From the IMG/VR virus record IMGVR_UViG_3300027806_000156, positions 1 through 23,568 of that record: 23,568 nt of DNA, one strand, 5' to 3'. This document shows, in pieces, positions 6,820 through 14,154 of the stretch (within the stretch, counting starts at the first letter, position 1; the number at the start of each line of letters is the position of its first letter). The notes under the pieces were generated by a model. That model was not told where the DNA came from and searched no databases. It worked only from the letters and a program-made list of their open reading frames with translations. Position numbers and translations under genes: made by a program. This DNA is from a virus.

Positions 6820-7016
6820 TGAGTGACGAGCGGCTTACCCCGGAAGAAATTGCGGCGCTGCGGAAGATGCTGGAACAGGAAGAGAGGGTACAGTGGTTTT
6901 GGGCGTCAGTCAGGCGCTGGGCGGCGGGAACCGCCGCGGTGCTTGCAGCGCTGGTGGCGTTCAGAGAAGATGTGCAAGCCGCGATCTCATGGATGTTTCG
7001 GGGGCCTGTGGAATGA
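6819..7016 (+). CDS. Small single-pass membrane protein, possible holin or antiholin
   Basis: ATG at 6819 overlaps the fibre stop by one base. The 65-residue product has an acidic N-terminal helix (LTPEEIAALRKMLEQEERVQ), an aromatic/basic boundary (WFWASVRRW), one hydrophobic stretch (AAGTAAVLAALVAF, about residues 35-48) and a short amphipathic C-terminus. Similar small proteins occur upstream of lysis genes in marine phages. Together with the endolysin 800 bases downstream, this suggests a membrane component of lysis, but the single short hydrophobic segment does not prove a holin. The next gene starts inside its stop region (ATGA), so translation is probably coupled. Confidence 0.7.
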   Translation: MSDERLTPEEIAALRKMLEQEERVQWFWASVRRWAAGTAAVLAALVAFREDVQAAISWMFRGPVE

Positions 7017-7456
7017 GCTCGGTGCAGCGGTCATGGTGGTGGCTTTGGCTGTCTATGGCGATACTTGCAGGGGTGTTGATCGCTGAGACGTACCGGTACA
7101 TCAGCTACGACAGCGACCCTCCGGTCACGTTTCAACGCGTCGAAGTCCTCAACAGCCCGATCTACGCAGGCAACCCGCTTGTGGTGCGAATCTGGCGGCA
7201 GAAAACCCGGGACGACTGCCCGGTGTACTCGCATCGCACCGCGATCAACTCCGACGGCGTGGCCTACGAACTTCCGTCCGCGCTGTGGAGCGGCGGCCCG
7301 CCCGAGACCGAGTTTATCGACTACGCCTACCCCACGCTCACAGTGATGCCGCCAGATGACTACGAGCTGCGCGTGCACCTCATATACAATTGCCCCGGGT
7401 TCACCCACCAAGTCGATCAACCATCCGCGCGGTTCCGCGTCGTTGCAGAAAGCTGA
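7013..7456 (+). CDS. Membrane-anchored hypothetical protein, predicted periplasmic beta domain
   Basis: ATG at 7013 forms an ATGA overlap with the previous gene; longer in-frame starts would run through that gene. Of 147 residues, the first 30 include a tryptophan-rich signal anchor (SWWWLWLSMAILAGVLIAET). The rest is beta-like: VTFQRVEVLNSPIYAGNPLV, DDCPVYSHR, MPPDDYELRVHLIYNCPGF and DQPSARFRVV. The two cysteines (DDCP and YNCP) may form a disulfide, consistent with a periplasmic location. The layout of a short N-terminal anchor plus a Cys-paired beta-sandwich is conserved in phage lysis-adjacent genes, but I cannot name its function; spanin-like or superinfection roles are both possible. 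Confidence 0.75.
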   Translation: MSSVQRSWWWLWLSMAILAGVLIAETYRYISYDSDPPVTFQRVEVLNSPIYAGNPLVVRIWRQKTRDDCPVYSHRTAINSDGVAYELPSALWSGGPPETEFIDYAYPTLTVMPPDDYELRVHLIYNCPGFTHQVDQPSARFRVVAES

Positions 7457-7459
7457 GTT

Positions 7460-7828
7460 ATGCGTATGCCTCTTGCCGTAGCTGTGCTCCCTGTCGCGGT
7501 TGCCGCACAAGAAGTCGCGCATATTGGGCCACCGATGATGACGCAGCGGAGCTTGACTACGGTGACCTTGCAACCGACGGATAAAGCAGGGGCCGTGGCG
7601 GAAGTGATTTTTGACAACCGGGACGTTAATGGAACCAGCGACAACCGCGCGTACCCGCTCAGTATCGACGGGCTGTCTGTAGAGATCGTGTTTACCTACA
7701 CGGCCGGAGCGGACAGCATCGAGATCGTACCGGAAGACGGGTTCTACGCGGTGCCACCGGTTCTCGACATACAGGAAGGGACCGTCGGTGCGGCCCTGAT
7801 ATTTTCTGGCGACTGGGAGGGGATGTGA
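7460..7828 (+). CDS. Exported hypothetical protein
   Basis: The 122-residue product starts at ATG 7460 (an ATG two codons later is also possible). It opens with a short signal peptide, MRMPLAVAVLPVAVAAQEV, with a plausible signal-peptidase I site after AVAA. No lipobox cysteine is present, and the protein has no Cys at all, which argues against an o-spanin lipoprotein. The mature part is beta-rich (LTTVTLQPTDKAGAVAEVIF, LSIDGLSVEIVFTYTAGADS, DGFYAVPPVLDI). It sits 3 bases after the membrane-anchored protein and overlaps the endolysin start by one base. The two exported beta proteins may act together in the periplasm; that is inference from context only. Confidence 0.7.
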   Translation: MRMPLAVAVLPVAVAAQEVAHIGPPMMTQRSLTTVTLQPTDKAGAVAEVIFDNRDVNGTSDNRAYPLSIDGLSVEIVFTYTAGADSIEIVPEDGFYAVPPVLDIQEGTVGAALIFSGDWEGM

Positions 7829-8571
7829 TGCCCGTGTTCAAAAGCGACAATTCTGGTCTCACGACCGACGAGAAGAAGCAGGTGCAGACGGCCCTTATCA
7901 AGAAGGGGTACGACCTCGGCACCGCCGGCGCCGACGGCGTCTTCGGGAGCCGCACGGAAGCGGCGATCATCGCGTTCAAGCGGTCCATCGGGTTCAAGCC
8001 GACTGTGTTTGTCGGTCCGTTGACGTGGGACCAGCTGATGGCGGAGAAGCCGGACACTGCGATGACCCGTGAGACGTTGCCGTGGATCAAGGAGGCCATG
8101 AAGGTCATCCGGCTGCATGAGGTCTACGACAACAAGCCTCTGAGCATGTGGCTCAAGAGCGATGGACAGGCGCTGGGCGACCCGGCGAAGAATGCGTGGT
8201 GCGGTGACTTCGTGGCCACTGCACTGCGCCTCGGACTGCCCAATGAGCGCTTTCCCGGCCCGCTCGGGCAGAACCCCTACTGGGCACTGAACTGGCGGCA
8301 CCTCGGGGTTGGCCTGATGCGGCCGGCCTACGGTGCGGTGGCCAGCATCTCCCGAGACGGTGGCGGGCATGTGGGCTTTATCGTGGGTGAGGACGCGCAG
8401 CACTACTACATGCTTGGCGGGAACCAGTCGAACCGCGTCAGCATCGCCCCGATCTCGAAGACCCGCTTCGTGCCTGAGTCCTTCCGCTGGCCGCTCACGT
8501 GGACGCGCCCGGAGGATTTCACGCTCCCCAAGCTGACTCCGAGTGAAGCAGCCAACCCCTCTATGACCTGA
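7828..8571 (+). CDS. Endolysin: peptidoglycan-binding domain plus CHAP/NlpC-like amidase-peptidase
   Basis: ATG at 7828 is preferred over the in-frame GTG at 7825; GGGAGGGGA lies just upstream. Residues about 12-70 form a PG_binding_1-type domain (VQTALIKKGYD, GADGVFGSRTEAAIIAFKRS). Residues about 80-235 form a cysteine-peptidase domain like the TIGR02594/CHAP group: catalytic Cys125 in AWCGDFVA, His181 in GGGHVGFIVG, and an Asn in LGGNQSN (Asn199) as likely third residue. The enzyme should cleave a peptide or amide bond in cell-wall peptidoglycan at the end of infection. It has no signal peptide, so release through a holin is expected, and a holin-like gene starts 12 bases downstream. Exact bond specificity is not readable. 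Confidence 0.9.
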   Translation: MPVFKSDNSGLTTDEKKQVQTALIKKGYDLGTAGADGVFGSRTEAAIIAFKRSIGFKPTVFVGPLTWDQLMAEKPDTAMTRETLPWIKEAMKVIRLHEVYDNKPLSMWLKSDGQALGDPAKNAWCGDFVATALRLGLPNERFPGPLGQNPYWALNWRHLGVGLMRPAYGAVASISRDGGGHVGFIVGEDAQHYYMLGGNQSNRVSIAPISKTRFVPESFRWPLTWTRPEDFTLPKLTPSEAANPSMT

Positions 8572-8583
8572 AAGGATTGCATC

Positions 8584-8751
8584 ATGAACCTCGCGGCGTA
8601 TAACAAGGCCATCGTGTCGATCCTCGGCGGGTTGGTCGTCGTCCTCAACACGCACTTCAACACCGGCTTCGTATTCGACGAGGCGCTGGTCAATACGCTG
8701 GTGCCCTTCGTGACGTCGTACTTTGTGTTCCGTACCCCCAACAGGCCGTGA
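8584..8751 (+). CDS. Holin-like small membrane protein
   Basis: ATG at 8584 follows AAAGGA (8573-8578). The 55 residues begin MNLAAYNKAIVSILGGLVVV and contain one clear hydrophobic helix (residues about 9-22) and a second hydrophobic segment (VNTLVPFVTSYFVF, residues about 36-49). A start of the MNLAAYNKAIV type followed by two hydrophobic segments is common in small holin-like proteins directly downstream of phage endolysins. The expected role is timed permeabilisation of the inner membrane so the endolysin can reach the wall. Small size and context support this; activity is inferred. Confidence 0.75.
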   Translation: MNLAAYNKAIVSILGGLVVVLNTHFNTGFVFDEALVNTLVPFVTSYFVFRTPNRP

Positions 8752-8771
8752 CGTACGGTCAGAGGTAGTCC

Positions 8772-10634
8772 ATGCTCACCACGCTGAAGTTCCAACCGGG
8801 CGTGAACCGCGAGACAACGTCGTACGCGAGTGAGGGCGGCTGGTTCGACTGCAACCGGATACGGTTTCGTGCGGGGACTCCGGAGACTATCGGTGGGTGG
8901 ACGGCGCTGTCTAACAGCACGTTCCTCGGCGTCTGCCGCAAACTCACCTCGTGGTCTGCGCTGGATGGCACGGACTTCGTCGGGGTGGGAACCCACCTGA
9001 AATACTACATCGTGCGCGGCAGTGACTACAACGACATCACGCCGTTGCGCGTCACTACAGCCGCGGGTGATGTCACGTTTGCGGCGACAAACGGGCTGTC
9101 GACTATCACGGTAACCGATACCGGGCATGGTGCTATCCAAGGGGACTACGTCACTTTCAGCGGGGCTGTGTCGCTCGGCGGGAACGTCACGGCGGCGGTT
9201 CTGAACGCGGAGCACACCGTCACGGAGGTGCTGACCGCAGACACGTACACGATCACGGTCTCGGTTACGGCCAACGCCAGCGACACTGGCAACGGCGGAG
9301 CCAGCGTTGTGGGGGCCTACCAGATCAACATCGGGCTTGAGACGTCGGCGTACGGCAACGGCTGGGGAGCGGGCCCATGGGGCGGCGGCGGGTGGGGTGA
9401 TCCGGCCGACCTGTCCATCGCGGGGGCAAAACTGCGCCTGTGGTCAAACACAGCGTACGGCGAGGACCTCGTCATCAACCCGCGAGGCGGCGGTGTCTAC
9501 CTCTGGGACCGGACGAATGGGCTCAGCGTGCGGGCACAGAATATCGCGACGCTGCCGGGCGAGAACAAGGCGCCTCGGGTAGCCAACTGTGTCCTGCTGT
9601 CGGAACAGGACCGGCACCTGATTGTGTTTGGTACGGACGACGAGTTCACGCCGGGGGTGCTGGACCCGCTGCTGATCCGCTTCTCGGCAACGGAAGACTA
9701 CCTCGACTGGGAGACGCGGGCCAACAACACGGCCGGAAGTCTGCGGCTGTCGAGCGGCACCGAGATCATCACGGCGGTTGCAACCAAGCAGGTCATCCTC
9801 GTGCTCACCGACAGCTCCGCGCACACTATGCAGTTTCTTGGGCCTCCCTACACCTTCGGACTAGGGGAAGCAGCTTACGGCATCACGGTGGCCAGTCCTA
9901 ACGCTGCGGTGGCGACTGGCGACGATGTCTACTGGATGGGGCGGGGCGAGTTTTACCGGTTCAACGGCGTCGTGATGCCTATCCCGTGTGCGGTGAAGTC
10001 GTACGTATTCGACAACATCAACAACGCCCGTTGGGACAAGGTATGCGCGGGGCATAACTCCGCGTTTGGCGAAATCTGGTGGTTCTACTGCGCGGCGGGT
10101 TCGGAGGAAAACGACCGGTACGTCGTGTTCAACTACCAGCAAAACCTATGGTACTATGGCGCGATGGAGCGCACGGCGTGGCTCGACAAGGACATGCTGA
10201 GCCTGCCGATTGCGGCGGCGCCGGACCACAAGATCTACTATCACGAGACGGGTGTGGCGGATGGGGAGAGCAACCCACCGGTGGCGCTGGGGTCGTACGT
10301 CGAGTCCAGTGCAGTGGACCTCGCGGATGGAGAGCAGTTCATGTTCATCCGTCGCCTGCTGCCGGACGTGGCCTTTACGCGGTCTACCGGGGCGGTGACG
10401 CCGACGATGACATTCACGCTCAAGATGCGGAACTTCTCCGGGGGTAGCGTGGTGGGGTCTAACGACCGGCTGGTGTCGCAGACAGCCACGACGCCGATTG
10501 AGGAGTTCACCGAACAAGTGTTTCTGCGGCTGCGCGGTCGCGCCATGGTGTTGCGGGCAGAGTCCAACTGCTCCTGCACTGCGTGGCGGCTGGGGGCCCA
10601 GCGCATCGACGTGCGGCCAGATGGGAAGAAGTAA
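8772..10634 (+). CDS. Tail nozzle / tail tubular protein B-like (P22 gp10-like)
   Basis: ATG at 8772 follows AGAGGTAGTCC. The 620-residue protein opens with LKFQPGVNRETTSYASEGGW, then RIRFRAGTPETIGGW, the hallmark start of the nozzle proteins of marine podoviruses, related in role to T7 gp12 and P22 gp10. Motifs further along fit a beta-propeller: VYLWDRTNG, HLIVFGTDDE, FGLGEAAYGITVASPNA, DVYWMGRGEFYRFNG and FNYQQNLWYYG. A beta-rich insertion of about 90 residues (around 97-185) probably forms an external domain. A Gly/Trp-rich strip (GNGWGAGPWGGGGWGDP) precedes the main propeller part. The protein would form the hexameric distal tube through which DNA leaves. The next gene starts right after the stop. 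Confidence 0.85.
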   Translation: MLTTLKFQPGVNRETTSYASEGGWFDCNRIRFRAGTPETIGGWTALSNSTFLGVCRKLTSWSALDGTDFVGVGTHLKYYIVRGSDYNDITPLRVTTAAGDVTFAATNGLSTITVTDTGHGAIQGDYVTFSGAVSLGGNVTAAVLNAEHTVTEVLTADTYTITVSVTANASDTGNGGASVVGAYQINIGLETSAYGNGWGAGPWGGGGWGDPADLSIAGAKLRLWSNTAYGEDLVINPRGGGVYLWDRTNGLSVRAQNIATLPGENKAPRVANCVLLSEQDRHLIVFGTDDEFTPGVLDPLLIRFSATEDYLDWETRANNTAGSLRLSSGTEIITAVATKQVILVLTDSSAHTMQFLGPPYTFGLGEAAYGITVASPNAAVATGDDVYWMGRGEFYRFNGVVMPIPCAVKSYVFDNINNARWDKVCAGHNSAFGEIWWFYCAAGSEENDRYVVFNYQQNLWYYGAMERTAWLDKDMLSLPIAAAPDHKIYYHETGVADGESNPPVALGSYVESSAVDLADGEQFMFIRRLLPDVAFTRSTGAVTPTMTFTLKMRNFSGGSVVGSNDRLVSQTATTPIEEFTEQVFLRLRGRAMVLRAESNCSCTAWRLGAQRIDVRPDGKK

Positions 10635-12482
10635 ATGACCAGCGCACCTGCAGTTCCGTACTTTCCGACGCCACCGGCAGAGTATTCGCAGCACCACCAG
10701 ATCAACCTGACGCGGGCGTTCGAGACGTTCGTCGCGCAGACCCGGAACTCGTTTCTGCAGGTATCACTGTCCCCTACGGCGACAGACTTGTCGTACACCG
10801 CGGCAACGCGGGTGTTGGCGTCGTCGACCGGCACCGATGCGACGCTCCCGCTCGTTACGTCTGGGGACGCAGGGTTGGCGCCAGCGTCTGGTGGGGGGAC
10901 GACAAACTACCTACGCGCCGATGGTACGTGGGCGGCGCCTCCCACGGGGGGTATAAGCGACGGCGACAAGGGCGACATCACAGTCAGCGGCGGCGGAAGC
11001 ACGTGGACAGTCGACAACGGCGCGGTCACGCTTGCCAAGATGGCGGATATGGCGACGGCTTCGCTGATTTACCGCAAGACCGCGGGCACTGGGGCGCCAG
11101 AAGTTCAGACACTGGCGACGCTCAAGACTGATCTGGGGCTCACGGGGACGAACAGCGGAGACCAGACGATTACGCTGACCGGCGATGTTACGGGTTCGGG
11201 AACTGGAAGTTTCGCCGCGACGATTGCGAACGACGCTGTGACAAATGCTAAACTAGCAAACATGGCGGCAAACTCAATCAAGGGGAACAATACAGGCGGA
11301 AGTGCAGACCCAGTAGATTTGACCGCCGCGCAAGTTCGTACGCTGATAAATGTGGCAGACGGGGCTAATAACTACTCGCACCCAAACCACACAGGAGATG
11401 TTACTTCTGTAGGAGATGGGGCTACCACCATCGCGAACAACGCGGTGACGCTCGCCAAAATGGCCGACGTGGCGACCAGCACGGTGTTCTACCGCAAGAC
11501 CGCGGGCACGGGCGACCCGGAAGTTCAGACGCTTGCCACGTTGAAAACTGACCTTGGGCTTACGGGAACGAACAGCGGCGACCAGACAATCACGCTGACC
11601 GGCGATGTGACAGGCTCGGGGACGGGCTCATTCGCGGCCACCATTGCGAACGAAGCTGTTACCTTGGCCAAGATGGCGGCGGTAGCTACCAACACCGTGT
11701 TCTACAGGAAAACTGCCGGAACAGGCGCTCCAGAAGTTCAAACTCTAGCAGACCTGAAGACGGACTTAGGTTTAAGTGGTACCAACACTGGGGATCAGTC
11801 CACTGACCTTAGTTATACAGCCTCTACTCGACTGCTGTCTTCTTCCACCGGGGCAGACGTTACCTTGCCGTTGTTCACGTCAACCGACGCGGGGCTTACC
11901 CCTCTGAGCGGCGGCGGGACGACAAACTTTCTGCGGGCGGATGGTACATGGGCCGCTCCTCCTGCGGGCGGTTCTCTGGCCCTGACGGACCTCACCGATG
12001 TCACCGTGTCGTCGGCGGCGCAAGGACAAGTTCTCACGCGGGGCGCGTCCGAGTTCCAGAACCTTACGCTGATGACGGTGACGCTCGGGCCGTATCACAT
12101 CAACGACTTGCCGGGAACGACAACGACGCAGGCCACGCTCGGATACTTCAACACGGCCACGGCGTTAAGCCGAAACGGCAACGACATGCGGATGGACCGG
12201 GCCGGGCGGGTTGTCGGGCTGATCATGACTTCGGACGCGGCGCGGACGGCGGGAACGGCAACGGCGGCTGTGCGGATCGCTGGTGCGGGGTCGACGTTTG
12301 ACGGCGGCAGCGTGCAACTCAACGGCACCACAACGACGAGCGACAGCAGTTTTGTGGCTTACGGCAGCGGCGTTGCCTTTACGGCGGGGCAGGCCGTCGG
12401 CGCGCAGGTCACAACGTCCGGGTGGACCCCGATCACCGCCAACGTCAATATCTATGTCGTCGTCATGTTCGAGCCCTTCTAA
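10635..12482 (+). CDS. Repeat-built tail fibre or tail tip protein
   Basis: ATG at 10635 directly abuts the nozzle stop. The 615-residue product starts with SAPAVPYFPTPPAEYSQHHQ followed by a helix, a conserved N-terminus for proteins encoded next to the nozzle. The shaft has four about-71-residue repeats (start positions near 11016, 11235, 11442 and 11655) of the type AVTLAKMA...GTxSGDQ. They are flanked by two copies of an about-57-residue block starting TDLSYTA and ending ADGTWAAPP (from 10785 and 11805, 340 codons apart). The C-terminal about 150 residues, from SLALTDLTDV to YVVVMFEPF, form the distal head, including a jelly-roll-like part (GRVVGLIMTSDAARTAG). Fibre function is well supported by repeats and context. 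Unit 4 and part of unit 2 have AT-richer codons than units 1 and 3. Confidence 0.85.
   Translation: MTSAPAVPYFPTPPAEYSQHHQINLTRAFETFVAQTRNSFLQVSLSPTATDLSYTAATRVLASSTGTDATLPLVTSGDAGLAPASGGGTTNYLRADGTWAAPPTGGISDGDKGDITVSGGGSTWTVDNGAVTLAKMADMATASLIYRKTAGTGAPEVQTLATLKTDLGLTGTNSGDQTITLTGDVTGSGTGSFAATIANDAVTNAKLANMAANSIKGNNTGGSADPVDLTAAQVRTLINVADGANNYSHPNHTGDVTSVGDGATTIANNAVTLAKMADVATSTVFYRKTAGTGDPEVQTLATLKTDLGLTGTNSGDQTITLTGDVTGSGTGSFAATIANEAVTLAKMAAVATNTVFYRKTAGTGAPEVQTLADLKTDLGLSGTNTGDQSTDLSYTASTRLLSSSTGADVTLPLFTSTDAGLTPLSGGGTTNFLRADGTWAAPPAGGSLALTDLTDVTVSSAAQGQVLTRGASEFQNLTLMTVTLGPYHINDLPGTTTTQATLGYFNTATALSRNGNDMRMDRAGRVVGLIMTSDAARTAGTATAAVRIAGAGSTFDGGSVQLNGTTTTSDSSFVAYGSGVAFTAGQAVGAQVTTSGWTPITANVNIYVVVMFEPF
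11016..11801 (+). repeat. Four tandem ~213-bp fibre repeats
   Basis: The conserved Ala codon of the AVT motif falls at 11022, 11235, 11442 and 11655, giving spacings of 213, 207 and 213 bases (71, 69 and 71 codons). Units 1 and 3 share nearly identical DNA (for example TACCGCAAGACCGCGGGCAC at 11070 and 11490). Unit 4 encodes almost the same peptide with different codons, and unit 2 is diverged in protein as well. Confidence 0.85.
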
Positions 12483-12483
12483 C

Positions 12484-12512
12484 TAGCCAACCCCGAGCGG
12501 GTTTGGTATTCT
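12484..12512 (+). promoter_or_regulatory. Weak promoter-like sequence with extended -10
   Basis: TAGCCA at 12484-12489 and TATTCT at 12507-12512 are 17 bases apart, and TGG directly precedes TATTCT, giving an extended -10 (TGnTATTCT). It lies in the 56-base gap before the internal virion protein block. Each hexamer matches consensus at only 4 of 6 positions and the site overlaps a hairpin, so this is tentative. Confidence 0.25.
12487..12506 (+). terminator. Intergenic hairpin, possible terminator
   Basis: CCAACCC (12487-12493) can pair with GGGTTTGG (12499-12506) around a 5-base loop CGAGC, with one bulged T. It lies 5 bases after the fibre stop codon. There is no U-run behind it (TATTCT follows), so it is at best a weak or factor-dependent terminator; an mRNA processing or stabilising hairpin is equally possible. 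Confidence 0.35.
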
Positions 12513-12538
12513 ACGCGTGAAACGCAAGGAGACGCGGC

Positions 12539-13717
12539 ATGGTGCTTCCACTCTTGTTGAGCTTCCTCGGCAGCGGGATGGCGCAAGCTGGCGTGCTGGG
12601 GGCGGCCGGATCGTTCCTTGCAAACCCGCTGGTGGCGGGGGCCATCGGCTCAGGTATCGGGACAGCAATTGAGACGGGGGACGTCAAGCAGGGGCTAGTC
12701 GGGGGGCTCGGAGCCTTTGCGGGCGGCAAGGCGCTAGGCTCGCTCATGGGCAGCACGGCGCCCGCGGCAGCCGACGCCTTGCCACTGGCGGGACAGAGCA
12801 CGGTGGGCTCCGGCGCGAGTGCGATGACGACGGGGACGCCGCTCTATGCGCAGCCGGGGATGACCGGTTCCGCGCTCATGCCGCCGGCCGCAGCTCCTGC
12901 GCCCGCTGCGGGGCTGGGTGGTATTGCGCGTGGCGGCGCGAACTTCATGGGGTCGGCCGAAGGCATGGGGATGATGCTGGGGGGCACTCTGGCCCCGGCG
13001 GCGCTGGGTATGGGCCCCGGGTCTGGTGGCAGTGGGTCGTCTGGCACGAGCGCAACCGCGCCGCGGCAAGCGCCAGCGATGCAGCGCACACCGGCAACGC
13101 CACCTGCAGGGTATCGGCCGGGCTACTCGGGCGAGTTCAACTACGGGATCAGCGACCCCTACACGACAGCCTACGTCGACAAGTACGCGACGCCGATGGC
13201 GCGCGGCGGCAGGGTTACGCGGATGGTGCCGCGCATTGGTCCTGTGCACATGGCGGCTGGCGGTATCGCCGATGTAGCGCCGCCGAAAGCCCAGAAGCCG
13301 AACGACAAGGAGATCATCTCGGCAGCGGTCAGTGCGATCTCTGGCCAGCACCCCAACCCGCAGATGGCGCTGGCGGCGTTTTTGACCAAGTACGGCGAGG
13401 AGGCGCTGCGCAACCTCGTGGACCGGGTGAAGTCTGGCGAGCTGGCTGCCACGGCGTCCAAGGGCGAGGGCAAACTCGAAGGTCCGGGCGACGGCATGTC
13501 AGACATGATCCCTGCCTCGGTGCAGGGCTCGCAGGACGTGCTGCTGAGCGACGGCGAGTACATCGTCCCTGCGGACGTGGTCAGCGGTCTGGGCAACGGG
13601 TCGACCGACGCGGGGGCCAAGGAGCTGGATGCCATGGCGGATCGTGTACGCACGGCGCGGACCGGGACCAAGAAGCAGGCGCCTGCGGTCCCGCCGAATA
13701 AGGTGGTGCCGGTGTGA
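12539..13717 (+). CDS. Internal virion protein candidate with conserved SDGEYIVPADVVS motif
   Basis: ATG at 12539 has AAGGAGA at 12526-12532. The 392 residues begin with a hydrophobic Gly/Ala-rich region (LLLSFLGSGMAQAGVLGAAG, then NPLVAGAIGSGIGTAIETGD) that could insert in membrane. A low-complexity Pro/Ala/Gly linker follows, then two GG motifs (MARGGRV at residue 220 and MAAGGIA at 238). The conserved C-terminal part carries GPGDGMSDMIPASVQG and, from residue 335, LLSDGEYIVPADVVSGLG then NGSTDAGAKEL. This C-terminal signature is widespread in marine phages next to internal virion proteins. A role in the ejected core is inferred from position ahead of the gp13/14/15/16-like block. The next gene's GTG overlaps the stop. 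Confidence 0.75.
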   Translation: MVLPLLLSFLGSGMAQAGVLGAAGSFLANPLVAGAIGSGIGTAIETGDVKQGLVGGLGAFAGGKALGSLMGSTAPAAADALPLAGQSTVGSGASAMTTGTPLYAQPGMTGSALMPPAAAPAPAAGLGGIARGGANFMGSAEGMGMMLGGTLAPAALGMGPGSGGSGSSGTSATAPRQAPAMQRTPATPPAGYRPGYSGEFNYGISDPYTTAYVDKYATPMARGGRVTRMVPRIGPVHMAAGGIADVAPPKAQKPNDKEIISAAVSAISGQHPNPQMALAAFLTKYGEEALRNLVDRVKSGELAATASKGEGKLEGPGDGMSDMIPASVQGSQDVLLSDGEYIVPADVVSGLGNGSTDAGAKELDAMADRVRTARTGTKKQAPAVPPNKVVPV

Positions 13718-14154
13718 GCGCCGAAAACGTCCAGATCCACGCGGTTCACCCGCAACTCTTGGACGTCGTCTGGGCAGATGTGACACGGCTCGTCGAAGCC
13801 TCGGTCGAGACCTCCCGGGGCAAGTTCACGCTCGACGCCATACGTACCGCGCTGGAGGCCGGTGATCTGGTGCTGTGGATGGTGCTGAAGTCTGGGATGC
13901 CGGTGGCGGTCTACACGACGCGCGTCATTGCCTACCCGCAGCGGCGCGGTTTGGCAGTGGACTGGGTGGGTGGAACTGGTATATTCTCTTGGCTAGACGC
14001 CGTACAGAAAGCCGTGGAGCAGCATGCTCGGCGCAACGGCTGCACTCACATCGAAGGGTTCGGGCGGGCGGCTTGGGGCCGGTTGCTCAGGCGGTACGGG
14101 TGGGAGCCCGAGTACACCGCCTACAGGATGGAGTTGACCGATGAGCAAGGGTAG
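13714..14154 (+). CDS. GNAT-like phage protein, T7 gp13-like position
   Basis: GTG at 13714 overlaps the upstream TGA by 4 bases. The 146-residue protein has the outline of a GNAT fold: helices at residues about 10-50, a strand pair (LVLWMVLKSGMPVAVYTTRV), a further strand (LAVDWVGGTG), the helix FSWLDAVQKAVEQHARRNGC, and the C-terminal GRLLRRYGWEPEYTAYRMEL. T7 gp13 has a similar length (138 residues), a similar order and a comparable C-terminal helix-strand pair, and it also precedes gp14. No clear acetyl-CoA loop (QxxGxG/A) is present, so catalytic activity is doubtful; a virion assembly role is more likely. The last 14 bases overlap the next gene. Confidence 0.65.
   Translation: MSAENVQIHAVHPQLLDVVWADVTRLVEASVETSRGKFTLDAIRTALEAGDLVLWMVLKSGMPVAVYTTRVIAYPQRRGLAVDWVGGTGIFSWLDAVQKAVEQHARRNGCTHIEGFGRAAWGRLLRRYGWEPEYTAYRMELTDEQG

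Noticed and set aside
13714-14154. Functional acetyltransferase call for the GNAT-like protein
   Set aside because: No acetyl-CoA-binding QxxGxG/A loop is visible, and context points to a structural internal virion protein.
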